NCBI RefSeq assembly: GCF_004354365.1
Contig: NZ_SJCY01000013.1
Location: 25,614-89,613, forward strand
DNA from: Pedobacter changchengzhani
GTDB taxonomy: Bacteria; Bacteroidota; Bacteroidia; Sphingobacteriales; Sphingobacteriaceae
Length of the DNA stretch: 64,000 bases
Direction of reading: 5' to 3'
Shown: piece by piece, positions 8,715 to 17,668 of the stretch
How the letters are laid out: each line of letters starts with the position of its first letter
How positions within the stretch are numbered: the first letter of the stretch is position 1
Notes under the pieces: model-generated
What the model saw: only the letters and a program-made list of their open reading frames with translations
What the model was told of the DNA's origin: nothing
The model's database searches: none
Program-made: the position numbers and the translations under genes

Positions 8715-9902
8715 ATGTATAAAACACTACAGCCGGTACTTCAAAAAGAATTAGAAGAAATTGAAAATGCAGGTTTATATAAGAAAGAGCGTATTATAGT
8801 AACCCCTCAAGGCGCAGATATTAAGGTAGAAGGTGGTGCAGAAGTAGTAAACTTTTGTGCTAATAATTACCTTGGCCTATCTTCTCACCCAAAAGTAATT
8901 GAGGCAGCAAAAAAAGCGATAGACGATCACGGTTATGGCATGTCATCAGTTCGGTTTATTTGCGGCACACAAGATGTTCACAAAGAGTTGGAAGCTAAGA
9001 TTTCTAAATTTTTAGGTACAGAAGATACGATACTTTATGCTGCCGCTTTTGATGCCAATGGAGGTGTGTTCGAACCCTTGTTCAACGCAGAAGATGCAAT
9101 TATTTCTGATGAGTTGAATCACGCATCGATTATTGATGGCGTTCGTTTGTGTAAAGCACAGCGTTTCCGCTATAAAAATGCGGATATGGAAGATTTAGAA
9201 AAGCAGTTAATTGCGGCTAAAGATTGCAGACACCGAATTATTGTAACCGATGGTGCTTTTTCTATGGATGGCTCAGTAGCACCGTTGGATAAAATTGCAG
9301 ATTTAGCCGATAAATATGAAGCGTTGATCATGATTGATGAATCTCATTGCACAGGCTTTATCGGTAAAACCGGAAGAGGAACGCACGAGCATTTTGATGT
9401 AATGGACCGTATTGATATTATTACAGGTACTTTAGGTAAGGCTTTAGGTGGTGCATCTGGAGGATTTACATCAGGAAAAAAAGAAATTGTGGAAATGCTT
9501 CGTCAACGTTCTCGCCCATACTTATTCTCAAATACTTTGGCGCCAGCTATTGCAGGTGCTTCTATTGCCGTGTTGGATATGCTTAGCGAAACTACATCGT
9601 TAAGAGATAAGCTAGAAAGCAATACAAAGTATTTTCGCGAAAAAATGACTGAAGCGGGGTTTGACATTAAGCCGGGTTTTCATCCAATTGTGCCGGTAAT
9701 GCTTTATGATGCTAAAATTGCACAAAATTTCGCTGCTAAAATGCTACAAGAGGGGATTTATGTAGTCGGATTTTTCTACCCGGTAGTAGGGCAAGGTAAA
9801 GCTCGAATTAGAGTGCAACTTTCGGCAGGGCATGAGCAACATCATTTAGACAAAGCAATTGCAGCGTTTACTAAAGTTGGTAAAGAATTAGGTGTGATTT
9901 AA
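8715..9902 (+). CDS. kbl: Glycine C-acetyltransferase (2-amino-3-ketobutyrate CoA ligase)
   Basis: 395 residues, the usual length for Kbl. It belongs to the alpha-oxoamine synthase family of PLP enzymes; the PLP-binding lysine is K242 in [10 protein letters not shown], and [12 protein letters not shown] (206-217) holds the PLP-ring-contacting aspartate and histidine. It converts 2-amino-3-oxobutyrate plus CoA to glycine and acetyl-CoA, completing threonine breakdown started by the Tdh at 1961-2905. A hairpin terminator follows at 9932-9955, so it is probably monocistronic. Confidence 0.92.
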   Translation: MYKTLQPVLQKELEEIENAGLYKKERIIVTPQGADIKVEGGAEVVNFCANNYLGLSSHPKVIEAAKKAIDDHGYGMSSVRFICGTQDVHKELEAKISKFLGTEDTILYAAAFDANGGVFEPLFNAEDAIISDELNHASIIDGVRLCKAQRFRYKNADMEDLEKQLIAAKDCRHRIIVTDGAFSMDGSVAPLDKIADLADKYEALIMIDESHCTGFIGKTGRGTHEHFDVMDRIDIITGTLGKALGGASGGFTSGKKEIVEMLRQRSRPYLFSNTLAPAIAGASIAVLDMLSETTSLRDKLESNTKYFREKMTEAGFDIKPGFHPIVPVMLYDAKIAQNFAAKMLQEGIYVVGFFYPVVGQGKARIRVQLSAGHEQHHLDKAIAAFTKVGKELGVI

Positions 9903-9931
9903 TTTAAAAGATAAGATTGAAAAATTTTTAG

Positions 9932-9955
9932 AAAGCCACTTCATGTGGCTTTTTG
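9932..9955 (+). terminator. Intrinsic terminator after kbl
   Basis: An 8-bp stem AAAGCCAC / GTGGCTTT with a 5-nt loop is followed by T residues, 30 nt after the kbl stop codon. Confidence 0.8.
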
Positions 9956-10040
9956 TATTTTGAGTCTATTTTCTTCAACCATTGTAATTTAAACTCATTT
10001 TTTGATATTAAAAGCTGTAAATTTTCTAAATAAAATGACG

Positions 10041-10048
10041 TATATTTG
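10041..10048 (+). promoter_or_regulatory. -7 promoter element for pheS
   Basis: TATATTTG matches TAnnTTTG and ends only 5 nt before the pheS ATG at 10054, suggesting a very short or absent leader. Confidence 0.5.
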
Positions 10049-10053
10049 AGCCC

Positions 10054-11094
10054 ATGTTACAGGATAAAATAACACAATATACTGAAGAAATTAATGCTTT
10101 TGTAACTGAAAAGGCAGATGAATTAGAACAGTTTCGCATAAAATACTTAGGGAGCAAAGGGATAATCAAAGATGTTTTTGATGCGTTTAAATCTGTTTCC
10201 ATCGAAGAAAAAAAATCTTTAGGAAAGGTTTTAAATGAATTTAAGCAACTTGCAGAAGCAAAATATTTAGCTTTAAAAGATGCTACCGAAACATCAAATC
10301 ACAAAGCTGAAACCGCTGATCGTGATTTAACTTTGCCGGGAGAAGGATTTGAAATCGGTTCTCGCCATCCTTTGGCATTGGTGCGGAGAGAAATTGTAGA
10401 AATTTATGCAAAGTTAGGTTTCACAGTTGCCGAAGGCCCAGAAATTGAGGATGATTGGCATAATTTTTCAGCTTTAAATTTTCCAGAAGAACATCCTGCA
10501 CGCGATATGCAAGATACTTTTTTTATAAAAAAAGGTGGAGAAAAAGGTGATGTTGCTTTACGAACCCATACCTCATCAGTACAGGTAAGGATGATGGAGC
10601 AAGGACAACCTCCTTTTAGAGCAATTATGCCTGGTCGCGTTTACCGCAACGAAGCCATTTCTGCTCGTGCTCATTGCTTTTTTCATCAAATAGAAGGTTT
10701 ATATGTTGATGAAAATGTTTCTTTTGCAGATTTGAAACAAACTTTATTCTATTTCGTGCAGGAGCTTTACGGTGAAGGCACGAAAGTTCGTTTCAGACCA
10801 TCGTATTTTCCTTTTACAGAACCATCTGCAGAGATGGATATTTCGTGTACCATTTGTAAAGGAGCAGGTTGCCAACTTTGTAAGTATAGTGGTTGGGTAG
10901 AAATTCTTGGTTGTGGTATGGTAGATCCAAATGTTTTGGAAAACTGTGGTATCGATTCTAAAAAATACAGTGGCTTTGCCTTCGGAATGGGTATTGAAAG
11001 AATAGCCAATTTAAAATACGAGATTAAAGATTTGCGCTTGTTTTCTGAGAATGATGTCCGTTTTTTAAAGCAGTTTAAGTCTGCACTCATTTAA
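10054..11094 (+). CDS. pheS: Phenylalanyl-tRNA synthetase alpha subunit
   Basis: 346 residues. The N-terminal coiled coil (about 1-85) is followed by the class II aminoacyl-tRNA synthetase core with HPL (motif 1 region), RTHTSSVQ, the motif 2 loop (RVYRNEAISARAH), FRPSYFPFTEPSAEM, and motif 3 GFAFGMGIERIANLKY. It attaches phenylalanine to tRNA-Phe as an alpha2-beta2 enzyme; pheT is not in the window. The stop overlaps the start of the next lipoprotein gene by one base, so the two are probably co-transcribed. Confidence 0.95.
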   Translation: MLQDKITQYTEEINAFVTEKADELEQFRIKYLGSKGIIKDVFDAFKSVSIEEKKSLGKVLNEFKQLAEAKYLALKDATETSNHKAETADRDLTLPGEGFEIGSRHPLALVRREIVEIYAKLGFTVAEGPEIEDDWHNFSALNFPEEHPARDMQDTFFIKKGGEKGDVALRTHTSSVQVRMMEQGQPPFRAIMPGRVYRNEAISARAHCFFHQIEGLYVDENVSFADLKQTLFYFVQELYGEGTKVRFRPSYFPFTEPSAEMDISCTICKGAGCQLCKYSGWVEILGCGMVDPNVLENCGIDSKKYSGFAFGMGIERIANLKYEIKDLRLFSENDVRFLKQFKSALI

Positions 11095-11507
11095 TGATAA
11101 AGTATTTTTATACAATTTTATTTTCCTCATTGCTTTTAATAAGCTGCGGTAAAGCCGACAACTACATACCTGATGTGCCTGTTAACTTTACTACGTTATT
11201 AACTGATCCACGATTGGCAGGATTAAGTTCTGGAACGCCAATTTTTATTAACGGGTATGGCATAGCTGGTTTAATTTTATATAAATCTGGCGCAAAATAT
11301 ATGGCTTATGATAGATGTAGCACAGTCAATCCCCAAAATAAATGCGCTTTAGTTTTGGATGAAACCAAGAGCATTACAGTTACTGACCCATGCACAGGTG
11401 CTAAATTTTTACTTTTAGATGGAAGCCCCGCTAAAGCACCCGCAATCAGAGATTTGAAAGAATACAATGTGTACATTTCTAACAATACCATTTCCGTAAC
11501 AAACTAA
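11094..11507 (+). CDS. Lipoprotein with a degenerate Rieske-like domain
   Basis: 137 residues. A lipobox LLLISC puts the lipidated cysteine at C18. The rest resembles a Rieske domain: AYDRCS...C84, then DPCTGAKFLLLDGSPAKAPA (98-117), which lines up with the CPCHG loop and the G-PA turn of Rieske proteins. The ligand positions are changed: the loop cysteine is D98 and its histidine is T101, and no C-x-H is present in the first loop. C84 (or C75) and C100 could still form the family's disulfide. A 2Fe-2S cluster is therefore unlikely. It overlaps pheS by one base and is followed after 2 nt by a TetR gene. Confidence 0.6.
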   Translation: MIKYFYTILFSSLLLISCGKADNYIPDVPVNFTTLLTDPRLAGLSSGTPIFINGYGIAGLILYKSGAKYMAYDRCSTVNPQNKCALVLDETKSITVTDPCTGAKFLLLDGSPAKAPAIRDLKEYNVYISNNTISVTN

Positions 11508-11509
11508 TA

Positions 11510-12085
11510 ATGGAAGCCGAAAAAATAAAAGAAACGATTAAAAAAGCTGCTAAAGAACTTTTTAGAAAGTACGGTTACCACAAAACTAGTGTAAACGAAA
11601 TTGCTAAAAAAGCGCGGATTGCGAAGGCAACTATTTATAAATATTTTGATAGTAAAGAGCAAGTTTTAGATCGTATCCTGATGGATTACCTAGATCAAAA
11701 TTTGCATGAAATATTAAACAATAAAATTAGTTACGCATCAGAAGAAGAACTTTTAAAAGCGTTAGTAATGAGGACAAGCCGATTATCTTTTACAGCTTGT
11801 AACGAATTTATAGGATGGGATTTTGTGCGTGAAAATGCCAACTCTCAAGAATTTTTAAAACATCTTTCCGATCAGTTGGAAGCTTTGCTATTGGCTGCAT
11901 ATCTTCAGCTCGATAATTTCAAAAATAATCCCGCAAGGAGAGAAGGGTTAGCTTTTTTACTAAAAGCAAGTAAAAGCATTGTTTTTTCCTTTGCTTTTAC
12001 TTCTGTTAGCGACTCTGATGTGCGTAAAAACTTTGTAAGCTTTCAGAAAGAGATTTTACCTTTTTTAGTAAAAGCTGCGCTCTAA
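11510..12085 (+). CDS. TetR/AcrR family transcriptional regulator
   Basis: 191 residues. The N-terminal helix-turn-helix (about 10-55) has the family pattern AAKELFRKYGYHKTSVNEIA followed by KATIYKYFDSKEQV. The C-terminal ligand/dimer domain is not assignable to a subfamily. It starts 2 nt after the Rieske-like lipoprotein stop, so it is likely in the same transcript as pheS. It converges with the fic gene; its targets are not evident. Confidence 0.88.
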   Translation: MEAEKIKETIKKAAKELFRKYGYHKTSVNEIAKKARIAKATIYKYFDSKEQVLDRILMDYLDQNLHEILNNKISYASEEELLKALVMRTSRLSFTACNEFIGWDFVRENANSQEFLKHLSDQLEALLLAAYLQLDNFKNNPARREGLAFLLKASKSIVFSFAFTSVSDSDVRKNFVSFQKEILPFLVKAAL

Positions 12086-12114
12086 AATAAACTTCGTTTC
12101 GTGTTTGAATTTAT

Positions 12115-13071
12115 TTAACGCTTACGTTTACGAGTATGAATGTAGTTTTTAACTGCATCTTTCGTTGTAAGCCAGTCTTTCCCTTCTTTGTAGGCATCAA
12201 TTTTACCTTGCCTAGCTAACAAGCTTACATATTCTTGCCCGTAAGGAATATCCGGCTCCGCTACGATAGCGGATATCGGTTCATAATCATCATAACTTTT
12301 ACCTGGCATTGCACTAACATATATGTTTAGCGAGCGCTCTAAGGCTTGTAGCATTAACAAACTCATTTTGTAATAACTCCCTTTATTGGCGAGATTTAAA
12401 GCGTCGTAATATTTCTTGCGATCGTTTTTAAGAATTATTGCTGGCGGAAAGCCCTTGCGCATTAATAGTAAATTCATCGCCAGCCTAACCGTGCGCCCGT
12501 TTCCATCAAAAAAAGGATGAATCCAAACTAATTTATGATGGAAGATGGTTGTTAAAACGATATCATTTAAACCCATTGGATTATTGTTTACAAATGAAAT
12601 GAGTTCATCTAGTAAATCAGATACCTTATTTGCATTTGGAGGTGTAAAGTTTGCCCCCATAATACGAACGCCGCCATTTCTTAAACGGCCAGCATAATCA
12701 TCTTCAATACTTCTCAAAACCAAACCATGCAGCGATAGGATATCAATTGCCCTCAAAGTATAGTTATCGTTTACTAACCCGTAAAGATAATCGATGGCTT
12801 TTTCATGGTTATAAACTTCGAAATGCTCTCTTAACGATTTTCCTTTTACGGTCATTCCGTCTTGCAAAACCATCTGCGTTTCTTTTAAACTCAGGGTGTT
12901 GCCTTCTATACTGTTAGAGTTATAAGTCCATTCAATTGTTAAATCTTGTTTAATCCTGTGTATTGCACTGTTTGGTAATGGCCTAGCTTCATCTAATCGT
13001 GCTTTTTTTTCATACAGCCTATCTATTAACGGTTGCAATTCTTCTAAATCGCTTAAATCTAAATTCCACAT
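12115..13071 (-). CDS. Fic family protein (probable AMP transferase) with C-terminal DNA-binding-like domain
   Basis: 318 residues from the ATG at 13071; a TTG at 13077 would add two residues. The N-terminal inhibitory helix carries (S/T)xxxE(G/N) as SNSIEG (about 52-57), which in class II Fic proteins blocks ATP use. The catalytic loop HPFFDGNGR is at about 185-193. The tail (about 277-314: YVSLLARQGKIDAY, then KDWLTTKDAVKNYI) resembles excisionase/MerR-type helix-turn-helix domains. Fic enzymes transfer AMP to target proteins; the target is unknown. A perfect 11-bp inverted repeat spans its promoter, suggesting self-regulation. Confidence 0.88.
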   Translation of the reverse strand: MWNLDLSDLEELQPLIDRLYEKKARLDEARPLPNSAIHRIKQDLTIEWTYNSNSIEGNTLSLKETQMVLQDGMTVKGKSLREHFEVYNHEKAIDYLYGLVNDNYTLRAIDILSLHGLVLRSIEDDYAGRLRNGGVRIMGANFTPPNANKVSDLLDELISFVNNNPMGLNDIVLTTIFHHKLVWIHPFFDGNGRTVRLAMNLLLMRKGFPPAIILKNDRKKYYDALNLANKGSYYKMSLLMLQALERSLNIYVSAMPGKSYDDYEPISAIVAEPDIPYGQEYVSLLARQGKIDAYKEGKDWLTTKDAVKNYIHTRKRKR

Positions 13072-13074
13072 ACA

Positions 13075-13082
13075 CAAATGTA
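13075..13082 (-). promoter_or_regulatory. -7 promoter element for fic
   Basis: On the minus strand the bases read TACATTTG, 3 nt before the ATG at 13071, so the mRNA would be leaderless or nearly so. Confidence 0.5.
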
Positions 13083-13083
13083 C

Positions 13084-13123
13084 TAATATCGGTTTGTATA
13101 AAAAACATTATTAACCGATATTA
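13084..13123. promoter_or_regulatory. Candidate operator: 11-bp inverted repeat upstream of fic
   Basis: TAATATCGGTT (13084-13094) and AACCGATATTA (13113-13123) are perfect inverted copies separated by 18 nt. The proximal half-site abuts the -7 element and the distal one would cover the -33 region, a position suited to repression. Confidence 0.55.
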
Positions 13124-13189
13124 ATAATTTTTACATAAATAAAGGGTTAAACTTTCGTCTTCACTCCTTTAAAATTTAGTTATAAGCTG

Positions 13190-14386
13190 TTACTCCCACT
13201 TGAATACTTTCACTGCGATTGCATAAATGCCAATGCCCCAGATTATTAGAATTAAAACCTGCATCCTTACATCCCATATTCCCGCACCTTCGAAAGCAAC
13301 TTTACGCATTGCATCATTTAAATAAGTAAGTGGCAAAACCCTACAAATGGGTTGCAACCAGCTTGGAAAAGCCTCAATAGAAAAGAAAGTACCCGATAAT
13401 AAGAACTGCGGGAGGGTTACAATATTTGAAATTGGAGGCACCATACTCTCGTTTTTTGCAATACCAGAAATAATAAACCCAAAGCCCATAAAAACGATAA
13501 TGCCCAGTGTGGAGAGTATAAGCATATTGACGACCGTTATTACGCCGTGGACGAGTGTAAATCCAAAAAAGAAATGACCAATTAAAATAATAAATACAGC
13601 ACCAATTAAGGCAAAACCGATCCTAGCAACACCTTCGCCGATAACGATACTAGACCTTTTAACAGGCGTAGCAAAAAACCGCTTAATAACCAGTGTTTGG
13701 CGCAAACTTAAAAAAACAAATGCCGTACCGAAAACCCCTGTACTTAATAACGAAAAGCCCAATTGGCCGGGTAAAATGAAGTCAATGGTTTTGTATTCTC
13801 GCCCCGTAACTGTACTTTCTCTTATTTCTGCAACATTTGGTTTTAATGTTTTATCAAAAAATAAATTATTTAGTACCGATTTCAAAATACCACCTTTATC
13901 TTTAGAAGCTGATGTGTACACCACATTTACAGAGTAAGCAACTGAAGCTGGCCTTTTCTGAATCTCGATCATAGCATCTACATTTCCCTTTTCTAAGAGC
14001 TTGTCGAAATCTGCTTGAGATTTGCCCTTAACCAACCGAATCATACCCGTTTTTTCTAGCATCGGAATGATGGGGTTATTCAAATCAGATTTTGGCGAAA
14101 TACCTACGTCGATATGCGTACCTCCGCCACCTAAAAAACCAAATACCAAAATAAATATTAGTGGAAAAGCAAGTGTAAAAACTACTGCTGACGGGCTTCT
14201 GATGATAGATCTAAAACTGGCTTTTGCAAGTGCTAAAGTTGCTTTTGTGTTGCTGTACACCTTAGCCCGTGAATGGGAACTTACCCCTAAATCCCTGCCT
14301 GTCCGACTGACGGGCCCTAAAGTGGACTTTTCCTTTCCATCTCTCAACCCCAATCCCTTAAGGGGCTTTTCATTTTCACTATTCAT
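13190..14386 (-). CDS. ABC-2 type transporter permease
   Basis: 398 residues from the ATG at 14386 (a GTG at 14419 would add 11). One helix near residue 60 (FTLAFPLIFILVFGFL) is followed by an extracellular domain (to about 205), then five helices, with the ABC-2 pattern LSGTFFSIEAFPSWLQPICRVLPLTYLNDAMR. It is the membrane partner of the ATPase encoded just upstream. The substrate is unknown; drug or lipid-like export is usual for such pairs. Residues 8 to about 35 are encoded by a dispersed repeat (CCCTTAAGGGG-type, near 14345-14366) and have no resemblance to permease sequence. Confidence 0.85.
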   Translation of the reverse strand: MNSENEKPLKGLGLRDGKEKSTLGPVSRTGRDLGVSSHSRAKVYSNTKATLALAKASFRSIIRSPSAVVFTLAFPLIFILVFGFLGGGGTHIDVGISPKSDLNNPIIPMLEKTGMIRLVKGKSQADFDKLLEKGNVDAMIEIQKRPASVAYSVNVVYTSASKDKGGILKSVLNNLFFDKTLKPNVAEIRESTVTGREYKTIDFILPGQLGFSLLSTGVFGTAFVFLSLRQTLVIKRFFATPVKRSSIVIGEGVARIGFALIGAVFIILIGHFFFGFTLVHGVITVVNMLILSTLGIIVFMGFGFIISGIAKNESMVPPISNIVTLPQFLLSGTFFSIEAFPSWLQPICRVLPLTYLNDAMRKVAFEGAGIWDVRMQVLILIIWGIGIYAIAVKVFKWE

Positions 14387-14453
14387 ATTATAATTTCTTT
14401 TAAATGTTGCTATTTCCACCTTGCCTTTCGTTCCCCTTTAGGGGGCTAGGGGA
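14345..14453. repeat. Pair of CCCCTTTAGGGG-type repeats at the ABC permease start
   Basis: CAATCCCTTAAGGGGC (about 14351-14366) lies inside the permease frame, and TTCCCCTTTAGGGGGCTAGG (14431-14450) lies between the ATPase stop and the permease start. Both are of one short G/C-rich palindromic family, placed in roughly inverted orientation around the permease start codon. Confidence 0.55.
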
Positions 14454-15218
14454 TTATTCCCGCCATTCTTTCCCCGTCAGATTTATAAAAACATCCTCTA
14501 AATTTGCCTTTTTTACTTCTTTTTTGCGTTCGAAACCACTATTTACAAGTTTATCTATTAAATTATCGGGTGTATCTAATGCAATTATTTGCCCACGCTC
14601 TACAAAAGCCACACGATCGCAAAGCTGTTCGGCCTCGTCCATGTAATGCGTTGTAATTACCACTGTGGTTCCATTATTTCTAATTTGGATAATTAAATCC
14701 CATAAATTTCTTCGCGCTTGAGGATCCAAGCCTGTAGTGGGTTCATCTAAAAAAATAATTTTGGGCTCGTTAATTAGCGTAGTCGCAATAGAAAATCGTT
14801 GTTTTTGGCCACCCGAAAGTGCTTTGTATTTGGATTTTGCTTTATCTTGAAGGTTTACCTTAGCCAACATCTCCATTGGTTTAATATTTGCACCGTACAA
14901 GCCTGCGAAAAGTTCAATTAGTTCAATCAAATTTAAGTTAGGATAATAACCTGCAGCTTGTAATTGGACGCCAATAATCTGTTTTATTTGGTGGGCTTGC
15001 TTATCAACAGAATAACCATCAACAATAATTTCTCCTGATGTTTTCTCTCTTAAAGTTTCTATAATTTCGAGCGTGGTGGTTTTACCAGCACCGTTTGGAC
15101 CAAGTAATCCAAAAATTTCGTTTTCATAAACATCAAAGCTCAAGCCTTGTACAGCAATAATGTCATCATATTTTTTAACTAAATTTTTTACGGTGATGAT
15201 GGGCTTTTTCGTATCCAT
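14454..15218 (-). CDS. ABC transporter ATP-binding protein
   Basis: 254 residues. Walker A is GPNGAGKTTT (about 39-48), the signature is LSGGQKQR (about 139-146), Walker B with catalytic glutamate is IIFLDEPTTGLD (about 159-170), and the switch histidine is in VVITTHYMDEAEQ. This is an ATPase of the ABC-2 exporter class, paired with the permease downstream. A -7 element lies 5 nt before its start codon. Confidence 0.93.
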   Translation of the reverse strand: MDTKKPIITVKNLVKKYDDIIAVQGLSFDVYENEIFGLLGPNGAGKTTTLEIIETLREKTSGEIIVDGYSVDKQAHQIKQIIGVQLQAAGYYPNLNLIELIELFAGLYGANIKPMEMLAKVNLQDKAKSKYKALSGGQKQRFSIATTLINEPKIIFLDEPTTGLDPQARRNLWDLIIQIRNNGTTVVITTHYMDEAEQLCDRVAFVERGQIIALDTPDNLIDKLVNSGFERKKEVKKANLEDVFINLTGKEWRE

Positions 15219-15223
15219 AATTG

Positions 15224-15231
15224 CAAATGTA
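15224..15231 (-). promoter_or_regulatory. -7 promoter element for the ABC exporter operon
   Basis: On the minus strand TACATTTG lies 5 nt before the ATPase ATG at 15218. Confidence 0.5.
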
Positions 15232-15314
15232 AAAAGGTTTGATGAATTGAGAATGAATTTTAATCTAAATAAATTAAAATTACAATCGTTTTGTGCTCTT
15301 GAAGTTGCGCTAAA

Positions 15315-15360
15315 TTAAAAAATGCGAATCTTTAGGATTTGTTCTCCAAAAATTCGCATT
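15315..15360 (-). terminator. Intrinsic terminator after carA
   Basis: Read on the minus strand, AATGCGAAT (15352-15360) pairs with ATTCGCATT (15321-15329), and is followed by a run of T. It begins 41 nt after the carA stop codon. Confidence 0.8.
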
Positions 15361-15401
15361 ATATTATACTGAGTGCTTTAGTTTTTCAGCTTGTCGCTTA
15401 T

Positions 15402-16514
15402 TTACCAAACTAAATCTCCGTTAATTACATCGACAAAATCGTCAAACAAATAACGAGAATCGTGTGGGCCAGGTGATGATTCTGGGTGATATTGTACCGA
15501 AAAAGCTTTTTTGCCCTTAACTCGAATACCTTCGATTGATTTATCGTTTAAATTAACGTGCGTAATTTCTACCTTGTCAGATTTTCTAACTTCCTCAGGA
15601 ATTACCCCAAAACCATGATTTTGGGAAGTAACTTCGCAACTATCTTTTATAATATTTTTTACAGGATGGTTTAAGCCACGGTGGCCATTAAACATTTTCA
15701 TGGTGCCAATTCCGTTTGCTTCTGCTAATAACTGATGGCCCAAACAAATGCCAAACATTGGTTTATCAGCAGCCAAAATATCTTTAATAGTTTCTACAGC
15801 ATACGGCATTACCGATGGATCACCAGGGCCGTTTGAAATGAAATATCCATTAGGATTGAATTTTTCCATTTCGGCAAATGTTGTTTTTGCCGGGAAAACC
15901 TGAACATAAATATCGCGTTTTTCGAAATTGCGTAAAATGTTTTTCTTAATCCCTAAATCTAATGCAGCAACTTTTAACGTGGCATTTGGATTACCGAAAA
16001 AATAAGGTTCTTTAGTACTTACTTTAGACGAAAGTTCTAGCCCTTCCATAGAAGGCACTTCATCCAGTTTTTTCTTAAGTTCTGCTAAATCAGTTATTTC
16101 AGAAGAAATAATAGCATTCATTGCACCTTTATCTCTAATATGACGCACTAATGCACGTGTGTCGATATCAGAAATGGCAACCAAATTATCATTTTGGAAA
16201 TAATCTTGAATCGACTCTTTGGCCTCTTTTCTACTGTAAGCAATGTTGTAATTTTTACAAACTAAACCAGCAATTTTTATTGCTCCAGATTCAACTTCAT
16301 CATGATGAATGCCATAATTCCCGATATGAGAATTGGTGGCAACCATAATTTGGCCGAAATAGCTAGGGTCGGTAAATATTTCTTGGTAACCTGTCATCCC
16401 GGTATTAAAACAAATTTCGCCAGTTGTAGTTCCAATTTTTCCGGCCGCTTTGCCATAAAAAACTGTGCCATCGGCCAGTAATAAAATCGCAGGTAACTTG
16501 GTGTAGTTAGTCAT
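15402..16514 (-). CDS. carA: Carbamoyl-phosphate synthase small subunit
   Basis: 370 residues. The N-terminal CPSase small-chain domain (about 8-140, with FNTGMTGYQEIFTDPSY) precedes a class I glutamine amidotransferase domain with nucleophile C257 in GICLGHQ and the H343/E345 pair in QYHPES. It hydrolyses glutamine and passes ammonia to CarB for arginine and pyrimidine synthesis. carB is not adjacent in this window. It ends at a clear terminator and is divergent from panB. Confidence 0.95.
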   Translation of the reverse strand: MTNYTKLPAILLLADGTVFYGKAAGKIGTTTGEICFNTGMTGYQEIFTDPSYFGQIMVATNSHIGNYGIHHDEVESGAIKIAGLVCKNYNIAYSRKEAKESIQDYFQNDNLVAISDIDTRALVRHIRDKGAMNAIISSEITDLAELKKKLDEVPSMEGLELSSKVSTKEPYFFGNPNATLKVAALDLGIKKNILRNFEKRDIYVQVFPAKTTFAEMEKFNPNGYFISNGPGDPSVMPYAVETIKDILAADKPMFGICLGHQLLAEANGIGTMKMFNGHRGLNHPVKNIIKDSCEVTSQNHGFGVIPEEVRKSDKVEITHVNLNDKSIEGIRVKGKKAFSVQYHPESSPGPHDSRYLFDDFVDVINGDLVW

Positions 16515-16752
16515 GTTATTTACAATATGTATGTTTATGTTTAAAAAAAGAGTTAAAAAAAGAGATTTTTTCAGCCGTTAAGCTGTTTTTGCGGGGGGCA
16601 AAAAAAGATGAATATATCTCTTGCATTTCGGGATACGAAGATAGGGTTTAGGATTGAAAATCTAAAAATAAATCTGAAAATATATGTGAGTTTTCGTTTA
16701 TTGTTTCTCGTTGTCCCGCTGTTATTTTTAGGTTAGTTGTTTAGTGGTCTCT

Positions 16753-16780
16753 TAGCTTTGGTCTTTAGTCTTTCAGCTTT
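16753..16780 (+). repeat. Heptamer array, 4 units of NNNCTTT
   Basis: Units read TAGCTTT, GGTCTTT, AGTCTTT, CAGCTTT. The words are shared with the 19-unit array at 20668-20800. Confidence 0.75.
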
Positions 16781-16805
16781 CACATTTAATTTAAAGAAAA
16801 AACTC

Positions 16806-16813
16806 TATTTTTG
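16806..16813 (+). promoter_or_regulatory. -7 promoter element for panB
   Basis: TATTTTTG matches TAnnTTTG and ends 19 nt before the panB ATG. Confidence 0.4.
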
Positions 16814-16832
16814 AAGCACTAAATTAAAATAA

Positions 16833-17648
16833 ATGTCGGTACATAAGGAAATAAAGAGAGTAACCACGCATATTTTGCAAGAAATGAAGCAACGTGGCGA
16901 AAAAATATCAATGCTTACGGCTTACGATTACTCTATGGCGACAATTTTGGATGATGCCGGTTTGGATGTTTTGCTTGTAGGCGATTCTGCATCAAATGTT
17001 ATGGCCGGCCATGAAACTACTTTGCCAATCACTTTAGATCAAATGATTTATCATGCTTCATCTGTAATTAGAGCGGTAAAACGCGCTTTTGTGGTTGTCG
17101 ATTTACCTTTCGGCTCTTATCAAGGTAACTCAAAAGAAGCTTTAAATTCTGCCATTAGAATTATGAAAGAATCTGGCGCCCATGGTGTTAAATTAGAAGG
17201 TGGTACTGAAATTATTGAATCGGTACAACGTATTATTACAGCAGGTATTCCGGTAATGGGCCATTTAGGCTTAACGCCACAATCTATTTATAAATTTGGA
17301 ACCTACACTGTTCGTGCGAAAGAAGAAGAAGAAGCTAATAAATTAAAAACCGATGTTTTAGCTTTACAGGCTGCAGGCTGTTTTGCAGTAGTATTGGAAA
17401 AAATTCCCGCCTCATTAGGTAAAGAAGTTTCTGAAAGTTTACTTATCCCTACCATTGGGATTGGAGCGGGGCAAAATTGCGACGGACAGGTTTTAGTAGT
17501 TAATGATATGATTGGTTTAACAAAAGGCTTTCGGCCGAGGTTTTTACGCCAATACATCAATTTATACGATGAAATATTAAATGCTGCACAATCATACATT
17601 CGAGATGTGAAAGCAAACGATTTCCCTAACGAAAAAGAACAGTATTAA
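16833..17648 (+). CDS. panB: 3-methyl-2-oxobutanoate hydroxymethyltransferase
   Basis: 271 residues, normal for PanB. Conserved segments are [55 protein letters not shown] and IPTIGIGAG, forming the metal- and ketopantoate-binding TIM barrel. It transfers a methylene group from 5,10-methylene-THF to alpha-ketoisovalerate in pantothenate and CoA synthesis. The downstream pseudouridine synthase starts 45 nt later and may share its transcript. Confidence 0.94.
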   Translation: MSVHKEIKRVTTHILQEMKQRGEKISMLTAYDYSMATILDDAGLDVLLVGDSASNVMAGHETTLPITLDQMIYHASSVIRAVKRAFVVVDLPFGSYQGNSKEALNSAIRIMKESGAHGVKLEGGTEIIESVQRIITAGIPVMGHLGLTPQSIYKFGTYTVRAKEEEEANKLKTDVLALQAAGCFAVVLEKIPASLGKEVSESLLIPTIGIGAGQNCDGQVLVVNDMIGLTKGFRPRFLRQYINLYDEILNAAQSYIRDVKANDFPNEKEQY

Positions 17649-17668
17649 GCCCCGGTTTGCTTCGCTAA

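Larger units (their letters stand above)
16515..16832. other. Divergent intergenic region between carA and panB
   Basis: 318 bp without a supported ORF. It has A-rich stretches near carA, a short heptamer array (16753-16780), and a -7 element for panB at 16806-16813. No RNA gene or riboswitch was recognised. Confidence 0.6.

Noticed and set aside
9932..9955. Hairpin after kbl as a riboswitch for pheS
   Set aside because: It is a short perfect stem with T tail right after kbl, a plain terminator, and the pheS promoter lies downstream of it.
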